From JAWLHU01 sp049325315 (lineage in GTDB: Bacteria > Bacillota > Sulfobacillia > Symbiobacteriales > Symbiobacteriaceae): 64,000 nucleotides of DNA. The translations under genes were made by a program, and so were the position numbers. The notes beneath the pieces are model-generated. The model did not search any database, had not been told where the DNA came from, and saw only the letters and a list, made by a program, of their open reading frames with translations. Location of the stretch: assembly GCA_049325315.1 (NCBI GenBank), contig JBMONB010000083.1, positions 186,001-250,000 of the forward strand. The letters run 5' to 3'. Positions 50,623-59,124 of this stretch are shown here, piece by piece. The first letter of the stretch is position 1; every line of letters begins with the position of its first letter.

Positions 50623-51339
50623 ATGCCCGTAGAACTATCACGGCGTTGTGTTCCCTACACCCCGGTCACCCGGAAGCTGTCGGAGATGACCATTGCCATC
50701 GTCTCCACCGCCGGGGTCCACCTGCGGGACCAGGAGCCCTTCAACCAGGAGGGCGACGATACCTGGCGCCACCTGCCCGGCGACCTGGATACCGGGAACC
50801 TGGTCATCACCCACGGCGCCCCGGAGGAGCACTACGATCGGAGCCAGGCGCAGCAAGATATCAACGTGATCTTTCCCCTGGACCGGCTGCGGGAGCTGCA
50901 GGCGGAGGGGTTTATCGGCGGGGTGGCTGAGCGGCACTGGTCGCTGATGGGCTACTCGCTCCGCCTGCGCAAGTACTACGACGAGACCGCCCCGGCGGTG
51001 GGCAAAGAGGTGGAGCGCTCCCCGGTGGATGCGGTTCTGCTGACCGCCGGCTGACCGCTCTGCCACCGCACGGTCGTGGCGGTTCAGCGGGCCATTGAGA
51101 TGGCGGGGATTCCGACGATCTTGATCACCACCGACAAGGAGTCGTCGGAGCAGCAGCGGCCCCCGCGGGCGATCAACCCGGAGGGCTTTACCTGGGGTCA
51201 CTCCCTGGGCACGGCGGCGAACAAGGAGCTGCAGATGGAGGTGCTGAAGACCGCCCTGCGGCAGCTGGAGGAGCTGCACCTGCCGGGGCAGGTCCGCACC
51301 CTGTCGTTTGCGGGGTACAATCCCCCAGTCTTGGCGTAA
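50623..51339 (+). CDS. GrdB/PrdB-like selenoprotein with UxxC motif (in-frame UGA at 51052-51054)
   Basis: ATG 50623 after AGAGGAGG. One frame runs to 51339 through a single TGA at codon 144, giving 238 residues. The N-terminal part ('LSEMTIAIVSTAGVHLRDQEP') is typical of the selenoprotein B family of glycine, sarcosine, betaine and D-proline reductases. The UGA region reads 'LLTAG-U-PLC-HRT', a UxxC redox motif, followed by 'AIEMAGIPTILITTD'. The size equals PrdB rather than the longer GrdB. No grdA, grdC or prdA is present here. The pairing with a Sec-peroxiredoxin suggests a redox relay; its electron acceptor is unknown. Confidence 0.88.
51055..51090 (+). promoter_or_regulatory. Candidate bacterial SECIS element of the GrdB-like selenoprotein
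   Basis: Directly after the UGA: outer stem CCGCT (51055-51059) with AGCGG (51086-51090), inner stem GCCAC (51062-51066) with GTGGC (51076-51080), and a nine-base loop whose second base is G. This is a convincing two-stem bSECIS-like fold. Confidence 0.65.
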
Positions 51340-51354
51340 GGGAGGGCTTTAGCG

Positions 51355-52080
51355 ATGGGGCTGCTGGCGGACCAGGTCATCGTCGTGACGGGCGCGAGCG
51401 AGGGCATCGGGCGGGAGATGGTGAAGCTGTTCGTCCGGGAGGGCGCCCGAGTGGCAGCGGTGGCCCGGCGGCGGGAGGTGCTGGAGGCGCTGGCGGCCGA
51501 GGTCGATGGCGACCGGGTGCATCCCCTGCCCGCCGACGTGCGCCGTCTGCCGGAGATGGAGGCGGCGGTCCGCCAGACCCTGGAGCGGTGGGGCCGCATC
51601 GACGCCCTGGTCAACAACGCCGGGGTGGCCAAGTACGTCCACCTGGTAGAGATGAGCGCCGAGGAGTTCCAGTGGCAGCTCGACGTCAACCTGACCGGCC
51701 TCTTCAACGGCTGCAAGGCGGTGCTCCCCCACCTGCTGGAGCGGGCTCGCTCCACCGATGAGCGCCCCGCCGGGCAGATCCTGAACATCGGCTCGATTCT
51801 CGGGACCGTGGGCCGGGCGGGCGGCACCGCCTACTGCGCTACCAAATGGGGGCTGATGGGCTTTACCGAGTCGCTCCGGCTGGAGGTGCAGAAGGAGGGA
51901 ATCCGGGTAATGGCGCTCTGCCCGGGCCAGGTGCAGACCGACTTCGCCGGGATCGCCGCCGAGACCAAGGCGAAGGCGCTGCGGGCCGACACGGTGGCGC
52001 TGCAGGCGCTCCAAATGCTGGCCGCCCCGCCCGACGGGCAGCCGGGCACGGTGCTGCTGCGGCCCTTTCATCAGGCGTAG
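51355..52080 (+). CDS. Short-chain dehydrogenase/reductase downstream of the selenoprotein genes
   Basis: A 241-residue classical SDR: 'VTGASEGIGREM', 'NNAGVAKYV', Ser in 'NIGSILGTVG' and 'YCATK'. ATG with GGGAGGG upstream, 15 bases after the selenoprotein stop, so very probably co-transcribed. It could supply reducing power or process a carbonyl product of the selenoprotein reaction; this is inference. Followed by a long hairpin. Confidence 0.9.
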   Translation: MGLLADQVIVVTGASEGIGREMVKLFVREGARVAAVARRREVLEALAAEVDGDRVHPLPADVRRLPEMEAAVRQTLERWGRIDALVNNAGVAKYVHLVEMSAEEFQWQLDVNLTGLFNGCKAVLPHLLERARSTDERPAGQILNIGSILGTVGRAGGTAYCATKWGLMGFTESLRLEVQKEGIRVMALCPGQVQTDFAGIAAETKAKALRADTVALQALQMLAAPPDGQPGTVLLRPFHQA

Positions 52081-52093
52081 GCCCGATGTACGA

Positions 52094-52138
52094 AGATCCG
52101 CCGTTCACTGTGACAGACGTCACCAGAGGCCGGCGGAT
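52094..52138 (+). terminator. Two-tier hairpin terminator after the selenoprotein/SDR operon
   Basis: Outer stem GATCCGCCG / CGGCGGATC encloses an inner GTGAC-AGAC-GTCAC hairpin, followed by CTTCTGTT. It lies between the SDR stop (52080) and the membrane protein gene. Confidence 0.65.
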
Positions 52139-52198
52139 CCTTCTGTTATGGTGAGAACAAGAGATCTTCATCCCCTGGCCGCAAGGAGGGCTGTTGCC

Positions 52199-53452
52199 AT
52201 GCATGCTGCCGATGCTCTGCTGCGCTCTGCTGCCCGCTGGCTCCTGGTGGTCCTGCCGCTGGGGGTCTGGCTCCGCTCGGCCTTCGTCTGGGCCCACACC
52301 CCTGGCCCCTTCACCTGGGCAAACCTGATTCATGCCCACAGCCACACCGCCTACTTCGGTTGGGCCGGCCTCGGGCTGATGGGCCTGATGCTCGCCGTAC
52401 TGCCCAGCCTGACCGGGCGGGCGGTGGCCGACTCCGCCCCCCTGCGGTGGCTGCTCCGGCTGGCGCCGTGGGCGGTGGGCGGCGCCCTGGTCACCTTCGC
52501 CTGGCAGGGCTATGGCGGCCTCTCCATCGCCTTCTCCACCCTGAACGAGGTGCTCTGGTTCCTCTTCGCCGCCCTCTTCTGGCGCGAGGTGCGGGAGCAG
52601 CCCGTCCGGCGCTGGCACCCCGCCCTCTGGCTGATGGGCTCCGCCGTGCTGCTGCTCCTGCTATCTTCCCTGGGCGCCCTGGTGGTGATCGTGGCGGAGG
52701 TGATCTTGAAGACCAGCGACCCGGTGCTGGCGAACCTGGGCATCTACCTTTTCTTGCAGGCCTACGGCGACGGCTGGCTGGAGGTCGGGCTCATGGGCGT
52801 GGCGGCGGCGCTGGCCCCGGGCGCCCTGGCCGACCGGCGCCTGGCCGGCTGGCAGGCGGTGGCGATGCTGGCGCTCATGGCCCCGGCCTCCCTGCGGCTG
52901 CTGGTCCCCTTCGGCCTCTCCGGCCCGCTCCTGACGGCGGGGATCATCGCCGGGGTAGGGCTGGGGGTGGCCCAGCTAGCCTACCTGTGGAACATGCGCC
53001 ACGCCGCGCTGCCTGAAGCTGCCCGGCTCTGGTTCCTCCTGGCGGGCGCCGCCCTCGCCGTGAAGGCGCTGCTGGAGGCGGTCCCCCTGCTCGACGGCTG
53101 GGTGGCCATGGCCCAGAGCCGGAACCTGGTGATCGCCTTCCTGCACCTGAAGCTGCTCCTGGTGGTGAGTGCCGCCATGATCGGCGGGCTGGTCCGGGTG
53201 GGCCGGGGGGCCAGCCGGTACTCCTTCTGGCTCTTTGGACTCGGCACCGGGACCATGGTGGCGGCGCTGGCCGCCCACGGATTCTGGGCCGCCGGCGACC
53301 TGGCGCTGGGGCAGCTCCTCTACCAGGTCGCCTTCTGGGCGGGCCTCCTCTCGGCCACCGCCCTGGCCTGGGCGGTCTACCCTTCTACTGCCCCGGCACT
53401 AGGGTGGAGGCCCCAGGCGTTGTCCACCCTGAATCGGCAACCCTCCCGATAG
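52199..53452 (+). CDS. Polytopic membrane protein, possibly heme-copper-oxidase subunit I-like
   Basis: ATG 52199 after AAGGAGGG gives 417 residues with about twelve membrane segments. The second segment starts with 'NLIHAHSHTAYFGW', and further His occur in membrane context ('FLHLKLLLVV'). Such His placement recalls heme- or copper-binding membrane proteins related to heme-copper oxidase subunit I or NnrS, but the ligand set is incomplete. I do not name a function. A four-TM protein gene follows. Confidence 0.7.
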   Translation: MHAADALLRSAARWLLVVLPLGVWLRSAFVWAHTPGPFTWANLIHAHSHTAYFGWAGLGLMGLMLAVLPSLTGRAVADSAPLRWLLRLAPWAVGGALVTFAWQGYGGLSIAFSTLNEVLWFLFAALFWREVREQPVRRWHPALWLMGSAVLLLLLSSLGALVVIVAEVILKTSDPVLANLGIYLFLQAYGDGWLEVGLMGVAAALAPGALADRRLAGWQAVAMLALMAPASLRLLVPFGLSGPLLTAGIIAGVGLGVAQLAYLWNMRHAALPEAARLWFLLAGAALAVKALLEAVPLLDGWVAMAQSRNLVIAFLHLKLLLVVSAAMIGGLVRVGRGASRYSFWLFGLGTGTMVAALAAHGFWAAGDLALGQLLYQVAFWAGLLSATALAWAVYPSTAPALGWRPQALSTLNRQPSR

Positions 53453-53520
53453 GAGTCGCCCCCCTTTGCCTGCTATACTCGGGACATCAACGGGTATCGC
53501 ATGCGGGAGGTGACGGTTTC

Positions 53521-53943
53521 GTGGGTTGGCAGACGCTTCGGGAGGCGGTGCCGACGGTGGTGATGCACATGACCGCCGCCGCCGTTCACCTCATGGCGAT
53601 CACGGCGATCGGCGCGACCCTGGGACCGGCCTACACCGCCCTGGTGGCGGCACTCCTCCTGGTGGCGCCGGCCACAGCCGTGCTGGCCATTCTGGCCGGC
53701 CATCGCTGGCTGGGCGCCCTGCTCTTCGGCCTCAGTTTCGTGGGGACCGCAGGGCTGACCCTCTTCGGCCATCTGGGCCTGGGCTTCCTGGAGACCGCCT
53801 TTCACGCCGCCTCGTCGCCCTGGAAGACGCTCTTCTTCGCCACGTCGATGCTCCTGCCGCTCCTCCAGGTGACCGGCATTCTGGAGGCGGCCCGGGTCCT
53901 ACTGCCCGAGCGCATCACAAGCCCCCGGCTGGCGGGCAAATAG
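53521..53943 (+). CDS. Small polytopic membrane protein (140 aa)
   Basis: GTG 53521 after GGGAGGTGA; the upstream open frame overlaps the previous gene and is not used. Four membrane segments with His residues ('MHMTAAAVHLMAI', 'FGHLGLGFLETAFHAA'). Similar proteins are annotated only as membrane proteins. Its position 68 bases after the larger His-containing membrane protein suggests they act together. Confidence 0.7.
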   Translation: MGWQTLREAVPTVVMHMTAAAVHLMAITAIGATLGPAYTALVAALLLVAPATAVLAILAGHRWLGALLFGLSFVGTAGLTLFGHLGLGFLETAFHAASSPWKTLFFATSMLLPLLQVTGILEAARVLLPERITSPRLAGK

Positions 53944-53950
53944 TATGGTG

Positions 53951-53990
53951 CAGGCCCCTGCCGCTCCGCTGTGGAGCAGGCAGGGGCCTG
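53951..53990 (+). terminator. Strong terminator after the membrane protein pair
   Basis: CAGGCCCCTGCC and GGCAGGGGCCTG form a perfect 12-base stem with an inner GCTCC/GGAGC hairpin. Confidence 0.8.
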
Positions 53991-54186
53991 ATCGTCAGTT
54001 TTTGACACCTCACCCGGGGACGACCATGTGCAAATTCTGACTGGTAGAAGCTATGCCCTACGGGTAGAGGGGCAATGCAATACCCCTGTGGGGTAGCTGA
54101 TAGCAGTCACAGGCGGTCTGAGCACCCCTATCGGGCGGTTTGACCACCCTATCGGGCGGGTCTGGGCGCCCTATCGTCAGTTTTTG
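53991..54186. repeat. Direct-repeat-rich intergenic block
   Basis: ATCGTCAGTTTTTG occurs at 53991-54004 and again at 54173-54186. Just before the second copy, three ~21-base units share CCCTATCG (54123-54180: CACCCCTATCGGGCGG, CACCCTATCGGGCGGG, GCCCTATCGTCAG). No gene is seen between 53944 and 54309; this repeat block is the only structure. Confidence 0.65.
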
Positions 54187-54309
54187 CACACCAGACTCGC
54201 CGGGGGGCTGTTCAAAAACTGGCGGAAGACCGACTTCATGCCGATGGAGGCGGGTCTGAACACCGTTCAGGCTGGGGTACCCCCCTCGGTGTGGACCTGT
54301 GTGAAGGGT

Positions 54310-54780
54310 TCATTCCGCCTCGCCCACCAGCCGGGTGAGCAGCGCCCGCAGCGGCTCGGGCTCGAGGTAGGCATCGCCCAGCACCCAGACCGACCCCACC
54401 TGAAGGCAGAGGTCCCCGGGATGATCGGTATGCCAGAAGGTGAAGGCCTCGCTCTGCCCCTGCATCAGGTCATTGAACCCGGCCTCGTTCAGAGCCTGCT
54501 GGAGCCGCCTGGCGAGAGCGGGCTTGGCGGCGCCCCACTCCCGAACGAAGCGGTACCACTCCCGGGCGGCGAAGTCGTTCAGCTCCCGGTCCCGGGCGAG
54601 CCCCACCACGGCGGCGTCGTGGATGGGGTTCTGCTCCACAAGCGCCTCCACCCACTGGGACCAGGCCTCTTCGGGGAAGGGGGAGGTGGACCCCCAACGC
54701 CGCTTGACCCAGCAGGCGAAGTTGACGTGGTACGGCAGGTCGCTCTGAACGGACCAGGTCTGTCCTTCGGTGGTTCGCAT
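54310..54780 (-). CDS. Hypothetical protein (156 aa)
   Basis: ATG 54780 follows GGAGGGATAACGCAG, well spaced. The protein is soluble and Trp-rich ('VNFACWVKRRWG', 'PEEAWSQWVEAL', 'AAREWYRFVREWG'), with an acidic C-terminus. No motif or family recognised. Single gene. Confidence 0.75.
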   Translation of the reverse strand: MRTTEGQTWSVQSDLPYHVNFACWVKRRWGSTSPFPEEAWSQWVEALVEQNPIHDAAVVGLARDRELNDFAAREWYRFVREWGAAKPALARRLQQALNEAGFNDLMQGQSEAFTFWHTDHPGDLCLQVGSVWVLGDAYLEPEPLRALLTRLVGEAE

Positions 54781-55001
54781 CTGCGTTATCCCTCCGGTTC
54801 CGGGCCAATCACGAAGAGAGCCCCTGTTTGAATCCTTGATTACAAGCGTTGCCTCCTAGGTGGTTCATCATTCGCCATGTGATTTCCTGCTAATCAGGTT
54901 TTTTCCATCTCTTCAGCTCCGTTCCAGCTCCTTCAGGCTCCGAAGGTCAGGGCGGGGCAGTCATCGGCGGTGAAGGGGCGGATGTGGCTCATACGACCTC
55001 C

Positions 55002-56198
55002 TTACTCGTAGCGGACTCGCAGCAGCCCGGCGGTCGAGAAGATCACCGCCAGGGAGAGGAGCACCAGGAGCGGCCAGATGAGGCCTTCCCAGGAGCCGCC
55101 CCGCAGCGCCACCTCGGTCAGCCCCTTCATGGCCCACGCCTGCGGGGTCAGGTGGCCGATGCGCTGCATGGTCGGGCTCATCAGATCCAGCGGCCAGAAG
55201 AGGCCGCCCAGCATCGAACTGGCGATCACGAAGATCACCCCGACCGCCTGCTGCTGCTCGAAGGAGCGCACCAGGCCGGCCAGGAAGAGCCCCATGCCGG
55301 CGGCGGCCAGCACCGTGGCGGCACCCACCGCGAAGAGCGGCAGGAGCGGGCCCCAGTTCATCCGGAAGAGGAGCCGGGTGCCGAGGACCAGCACCGAGAA
55401 CTGGAAGATGCCGGTCACGAAGAAGGAGAGGAGATAGCCGCTCAGCAGGCTGACCCGGTCGGTGGGGCTGGTGAGCAGCCGCCCCCAGGTGCCGTGCTGA
55501 CGCTCGAAGAGAATGATGCCGGCCATCATCAGAATCGACATCATCACCGACATGATCGTGAAGCCGATGGCCGAGAAGTTCAGGGCGTTGTACCCATCTG
55601 CATCCCGCGGCGCCGCCTCTCGCACCATGGGCTGGGCAACCACGCTGGCTCCGCGGCCCTCGCGCTCTCCGGCCACACGGTCGAGCGCCGCCCGCAGTTG
55701 CTCCTCCTCGGTGGTGGTAATCAGCTTCAGCGCCAGGGCGTAGTCGCCGGCCAACTGGTTGACCTTTCGCTGGAGAATCGGGTCGATGCCCCGGTCCATG
55801 TTGGTCCCCCGATGGGTGATCAGCTCCAGCGTCACCGCTTCGCCGGCGGAGAGCGCCGCCCCGAACCCCTTGGGGATCACAAAACCGGCGATCACCTTGG
55901 TGTCGGCGATCAGCTTGTCGAGTTCGGTTCGCTCTGCGGCACGGACCTTCAGGTCGCGCTCCTGGTGGAGCCGCTCGACCAGGAGGGTGGAGGCCAGCGA
56001 CTGGTCCTCGTCGATCAGGGCGATGGGGTAGATGAACGCCCGAGGGGTGGAGGGGGTCGAGTTGCCCCCGCCGCCGCCCAGGAGCAGGCCGAAGATAATA
56101 ATGAAGGCAAGGGGCATGGCGAACATGGTGCCCAGCGCCGCCTTGTTCTTCAGGGTCATGCGGAACTGGGTCAGGGCGATGGCCAGAACCTTGCGCAC
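55002..56198 (-). CDS. ABC-2 type transporter permease, second subunit
   Basis: GTG 56198 after AGGAGG gives 398 residues: N-terminal membrane segment (17-35), a large outer domain (~50-210), then five membrane segments with the ABC-2 signature ('ILFERQHGTWGRLLTSPTDR', 'PLDLMSPTMQRIGHLTPQAWAMKGL'). Typical of the YhgE/DrrB-like two-permease exporters. It is the last gene of the ATPase-permease-permease operon. Confidence 0.9.
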   Translation of the reverse strand: MRKVLAIALTQFRMTLKNKAALGTMFAMPLAFIIIFGLLLGGGGGNSTPSTPRAFIYPIALIDEDQSLASTLLVERLHQERDLKVRAAERTELDKLIADTKVIAGFVIPKGFGAALSAGEAVTLELITHRGTNMDRGIDPILQRKVNQLAGDYALALKLITTTEEEQLRAALDRVAGEREGRGASVVAQPMVREAAPRDADGYNALNFSAIGFTIMSVMMSILMMAGIILFERQHGTWGRLLTSPTDRVSLLSGYLLSFFVTGIFQFSVLVLGTRLLFRMNWGPLLPLFAVGAATVLAAAGMGLFLAGLVRSFEQQQAVGVIFVIASSMLGGLFWPLDLMSPTMQRIGHLTPQAWAMKGLTEVALRGGSWEGLIWPLLVLLSLAVIFSTAGLLRVRYE

Positions 56199-56211
56199 GG
56201 CTGCGCACCTC

Positions 56212-57357
56212 CTAGCGGATGGCGAGCCGCCAGGAGCCCAGGGCGCCCGCGACCACGCCGATGATGCAGAGAATGGAGACCGGCAGCCAGGCGTGCGCAA
56301 TGCCCACGCCGGCCATCTGGTCGAGGAATCCCTGGAGCGCCCAGTAGTTCGGGATCGCCTTGGCCACCTTCAGCAGCGTTTCGGGGAAGATGTAGAGCGG
56401 GAACATGGAGCCCGAGAGGGCGCCAAAGATCATGCCCAGCAGCCCCACCGCCGCATCGGCGGATTTCGGGTCCCGGAAGAGGGCGGCCATGCCGGTGGCG
56501 ACACCCGCCGCCGCCAGGGCGAAGGAGAAGCCGATGAGGAGCACCGGCAGCCAGTTGCCCCAGTCGACCTGGTAGATCAGGGTGGAGCCGGTCAAAAGAA
56601 TGAGGAACTGGCAGGAGACCAGCAGGGCGGTAGAGAGGGTCTGGCCCGTCAGGACTACCCACTGCTGCGTCGGGCTGACCAGAATCCGGGCCAGGGTGCC
56701 GTTCTGGCGGTCCTGGAGGATCGTGCCGGCCCGCTGAATCGCCGACATGAGCATGTACATGACCGCCATGGCGGCGGCGTAGTACTGCATCGCCCCGACG
56801 GTGCGGGCCCCCGCCTGCACCTCCGTGATCCGGGGCAGTTCCATCTTCACCTGCGACGCCGCCGGCCCCAGCAGGACCCCGCTGACGACGTTGGCGGTCA
56901 CCTGGTCGGTGAAGACCCCGAGAATCTGGCTGACGATCGCAGCCTGGGTAGGCTTGCCCGGATCGGTAAAGAGCTGAATCTGCCCCTGCCGCCCTCTCAG
57001 CACCTCGGCGGAGAAGTCAGCCGGCACGTGAATGGCGGCTACCGCCTTGCCATCGAGCACCGCCTGCTTGGCGGCGGCGAGGTCGGCAGATTCCGTCAGG
57101 TCGATGATCTCCTTGAGCTGCTCGCTGCCGAAGACCTCGTCGGCGAGCATCCGCCCCAGGTGGATGGTCTTCGCCTGGTCCTCGTTGACCAGGATCACAT
57201 CGAACGGCCTGATCTTCCCGGTGGACATCAGCCCGCCAAGGGAGATGCCAAGGATGCCGATCAGGATCATGGGCATCAGCAGGAAGACCAGGAGCGCCGT
57301 CCGGTCCCGCCCCATGCGGAGCAGGCTGGCATAGGCGATGGCGAAAATCTTGCGCAT
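56212..57357 (-). CDS. ABC-2 type transporter permease, first subunit
   Basis: A 381-residue protein homologous to the permease encoded at 55002 with the same layout: N-terminal membrane segment, outer domain (~45-195), and C-terminal membrane bundle ('LQDRQNGTLARILVSPTQQWVV', 'MFPLYIFPETLLKVAKAIPNYWAL'). Only 13 bases lie between it and the next permease. Together they likely form a heterodimeric channel for a drug, lipid or peptide. Confidence 0.9.
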   Translation of the reverse strand: MRKIFAIAYASLLRMGRDRTALLVFLLMPMILIGILGISLGGLMSTGKIRPFDVILVNEDQAKTIHLGRMLADEVFGSEQLKEIIDLTESADLAAAKQAVLDGKAVAAIHVPADFSAEVLRGRQGQIQLFTDPGKPTQAAIVSQILGVFTDQVTANVVSGVLLGPAASQVKMELPRITEVQAGARTVGAMQYYAAAMAVMYMLMSAIQRAGTILQDRQNGTLARILVSPTQQWVVLTGQTLSTALLVSCQFLILLTGSTLIYQVDWGNWLPVLLIGFSFALAAAGVATGMAALFRDPKSADAAVGLLGMIFGALSGSMFPLYIFPETLLKVAKAIPNYWALQGFLDQMAGVGIAHAWLPVSILCIIGVVAGALGSWRLAIR

Positions 57358-57371
57358 GCAGTAGTCCCTCC

Positions 57372-58304
57372 TCAGTCCCGCAGTGCCCGGCCGGTCAGGT
57401 GCAGGAAGACCGCCTCCAGGTTCGGCTCCTCCACCTCAACCCCCAGGATTCGCCTGCCCGCAGCGCTGACCGCCGCAAGCATGGCCGCCAGGGTCTCGGC
57501 CGTCTCGCCCACCAGGGCGACCACCGCCCCGTCGTCCAGCCGGGCCTGCCGAACCCCCGGTATCGCCGCCACCGCCGCCACCAGGTGAGCATCCGGGTTA
57601 GCCGTCTTGAGCCGAATCGTAGTCCCCGATCCAACCAACTGCCGGACCTCATCCAGCGAGCCCAGGGCGATCAGCCGCCCATGGTCGATAATGCCGACCC
57701 GCTGGCAGAGGTACTCGACCTCCTCCATGTAGTGGCTGGTGTAGACCACGGTCATCCCCAGTTCCGTGTTAAGCCGCCGCACCGTCTCCAAAATGTTGGC
57801 GCGCGACTGCGGGTCAATGCCCACGGTAGGCTCATCCATAATCAGCAGTTCCGGCCGGTGCAGCAGCGAAGCAGCAATATTGATCCGCCGCTTCATGCCC
57901 CCCGAGTAGGTGTCGATCCGCTCCTTCTGCCGGTCGGTCAGCGAGACGATCTCCAGCACCTCCGCCACCCGCCGGGAAAGCTCCGTTCCATAAAGCCCAT
58001 ACATCTGTCCCCAGAAAAACAGATTCTCCCGGGCCGAGAGGGCGGGATAGAGGGCGATATCCTGCGGCACGACCCCCATGAGCCGCTTGACCGCCATGAG
58101 GTCGCGCCGGGTGTCAATCCCCCCCACCTGAATCGAGCCGCTGGTAGGGGAGAGCAGCCCACAGATCATCGAGATAGTGGTAGACTTGCCCGCCCCGTTA
58201 GGCCCCAGGAGCCCGAAGGCTTCCCCCTTCGCCACCGAAAAGCTGAGGCCGCGAACCGCCTCGTTCTGCCCAAACCGCTTGACTAGGTTCCGAACCTCCA
58301 GCAT
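57372..58304 (-). CDS. ABC transporter ATP-binding protein (DrrA-like)
   Basis: Start ATG 58304 with GAGGAG about 12 bases upstream; 310 residues. Walker A 'GPNGAGKST', signature 'YSGGMKRR', Walker B 'LLIMDEPTVG' and the switch His in 'YTSHYMEE' are all present, with the extra C-terminal domain (~225-310) typical of DrrA-type exporters. It drives the two permeases downstream. The two-component genes just upstream in the same direction may control it. Confidence 0.94.
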   Translation of the reverse strand: MLEVRNLVKRFGQNEAVRGLSFSVAKGEAFGLLGPNGAGKSTTISMICGLLSPTSGSIQVGGIDTRRDLMAVKRLMGVVPQDIALYPALSARENLFFWGQMYGLYGTELSRRVAEVLEIVSLTDRQKERIDTYSGGMKRRINIAASLLHRPELLIMDEPTVGIDPQSRANILETVRRLNTELGMTVVYTSHYMEEVEYLCQRVGIIDHGRLIALGSLDEVRQLVGSGTTIRLKTANPDAHLVAAVAAIPGVRQARLDDGAVVALVGETAETLAAMLAAVSAAGRRILGVEVEEPNLEAVFLHLTGRALRD

Positions 58305-58470
58305 AGAAGGGTCACACTCCTCACAGAAGACTCCGCTGCCAGCGTATAACAACAAGCGGCCCGGCACATGTGCCAGACCGCATGATGAGCCTATGCCAAA
58401 AGTCATGTCCAAACACCAGGCTGGTCACGCCCAACAACACGCCCCCAAAAGAGGCGCCCGGCGACGAAAA

Positions 58471-59124
58471 CTACGCCAGCCCCTGACGTACCGCCCACAG
58501 CGCCGCCTGGGTCCGATCGCGGAGCCTGAGCTTCTCGATCACCGAGCTGACGTGGTTCTTGGCCGTTCCCTCGGTGATGAAGAGCGCCTCGCCGATCTCC
58601 TTATTCGAGTAACCCTGCCCCAGGAGCCGCAGCACCTCGACCTCCCGCTCCGTCAGCTCCCCAAGGGGCCCCGCATCGGACAGGTGGAAAGGATGGGGCG
58701 AGGACCGGCGGGCCAGTTCCGCCACCACCTTGGCGGCGATGGGCGGGGGCATGATCACCCCGCCGTTCTGCACCTTCCGGACCGCTGCCGCGATCTCCTC
58801 GGCGGGCAGGTCTTTGGTCAAGTAGCCCGAGGCCCCTTCCAGGAGTGCGTCCATGACCAGGTCATCGTCATCGAAGGTGGTCAGGATCAGCACCCGCACC
58901 GCCGGCAGTGCCCGGCGAATCTCCCGGGTCGCCTCCACCCCGTTCATGGTGGGCATGCGGATATCCATGAGGATCACATCGGGCTGCTGCGCCAGGGCCG
59001 CCGCTACCGCCTCCCGCCCGTCGCCGGCCTCGCCCACCACGGCGAGGTCGGGCTCCAGCGAGAGCAGGGTCCGCATGCCATCGCGCATCAGCCGTTGGTC
59101 GTCCACCAGAAGCACCCGGATCAT
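58471..59124 (-). CDS. NarL-type response regulator
   Basis: A 217-residue regulator with phospho-acceptor Asp54 ('LMDIRMP') and LuxR-type HTH ('LTEREVEVLRLLGQGYSNKEIGEAL'). ATG overlaps the kinase stop by four bases. The ABC exporter genes lie about 170 bases downstream in the same direction, the usual layout of LiaR/VraR-like exporter control. Confidence 0.93.
   Translation of the reverse strand: MIRVLLVDDQRLMRDGMRTLLSLEPDLAVVGEAGDGREAVAAALAQQPDVILMDIRMPTMNGVEATREIRRALPAVRVLILTTFDDDDLVMDALLEGASGYLTKDLPAEEIAAAVRKVQNGGVIMPPPIAAKVVAELARRSSPHPFHLSDAGPLGELTEREVEVLRLLGQGYSNKEIGEALFITEGTAKNHVSSVIEKLRLRDRTQAALWAVRQGLA

Noticed and set aside
50214..51054. The two in-frame TGA codons as nonsense mutations or frameshifts creating pseudogenes
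   Set aside because: Frame, codon style and family similarity continue unbroken after each TGA, and each lies exactly at the redox Cys position, followed by a hairpin. Two such coincidences side by side favour selenocysteine.
54310..54780. Plus-strand frame over the same segment (54184-54831)
   Set aside because: It lacks a ribosome binding site and reads as Pro/Gly/Leu-rich antisense text, while the minus-strand gene has a well-spaced GGAGGG.
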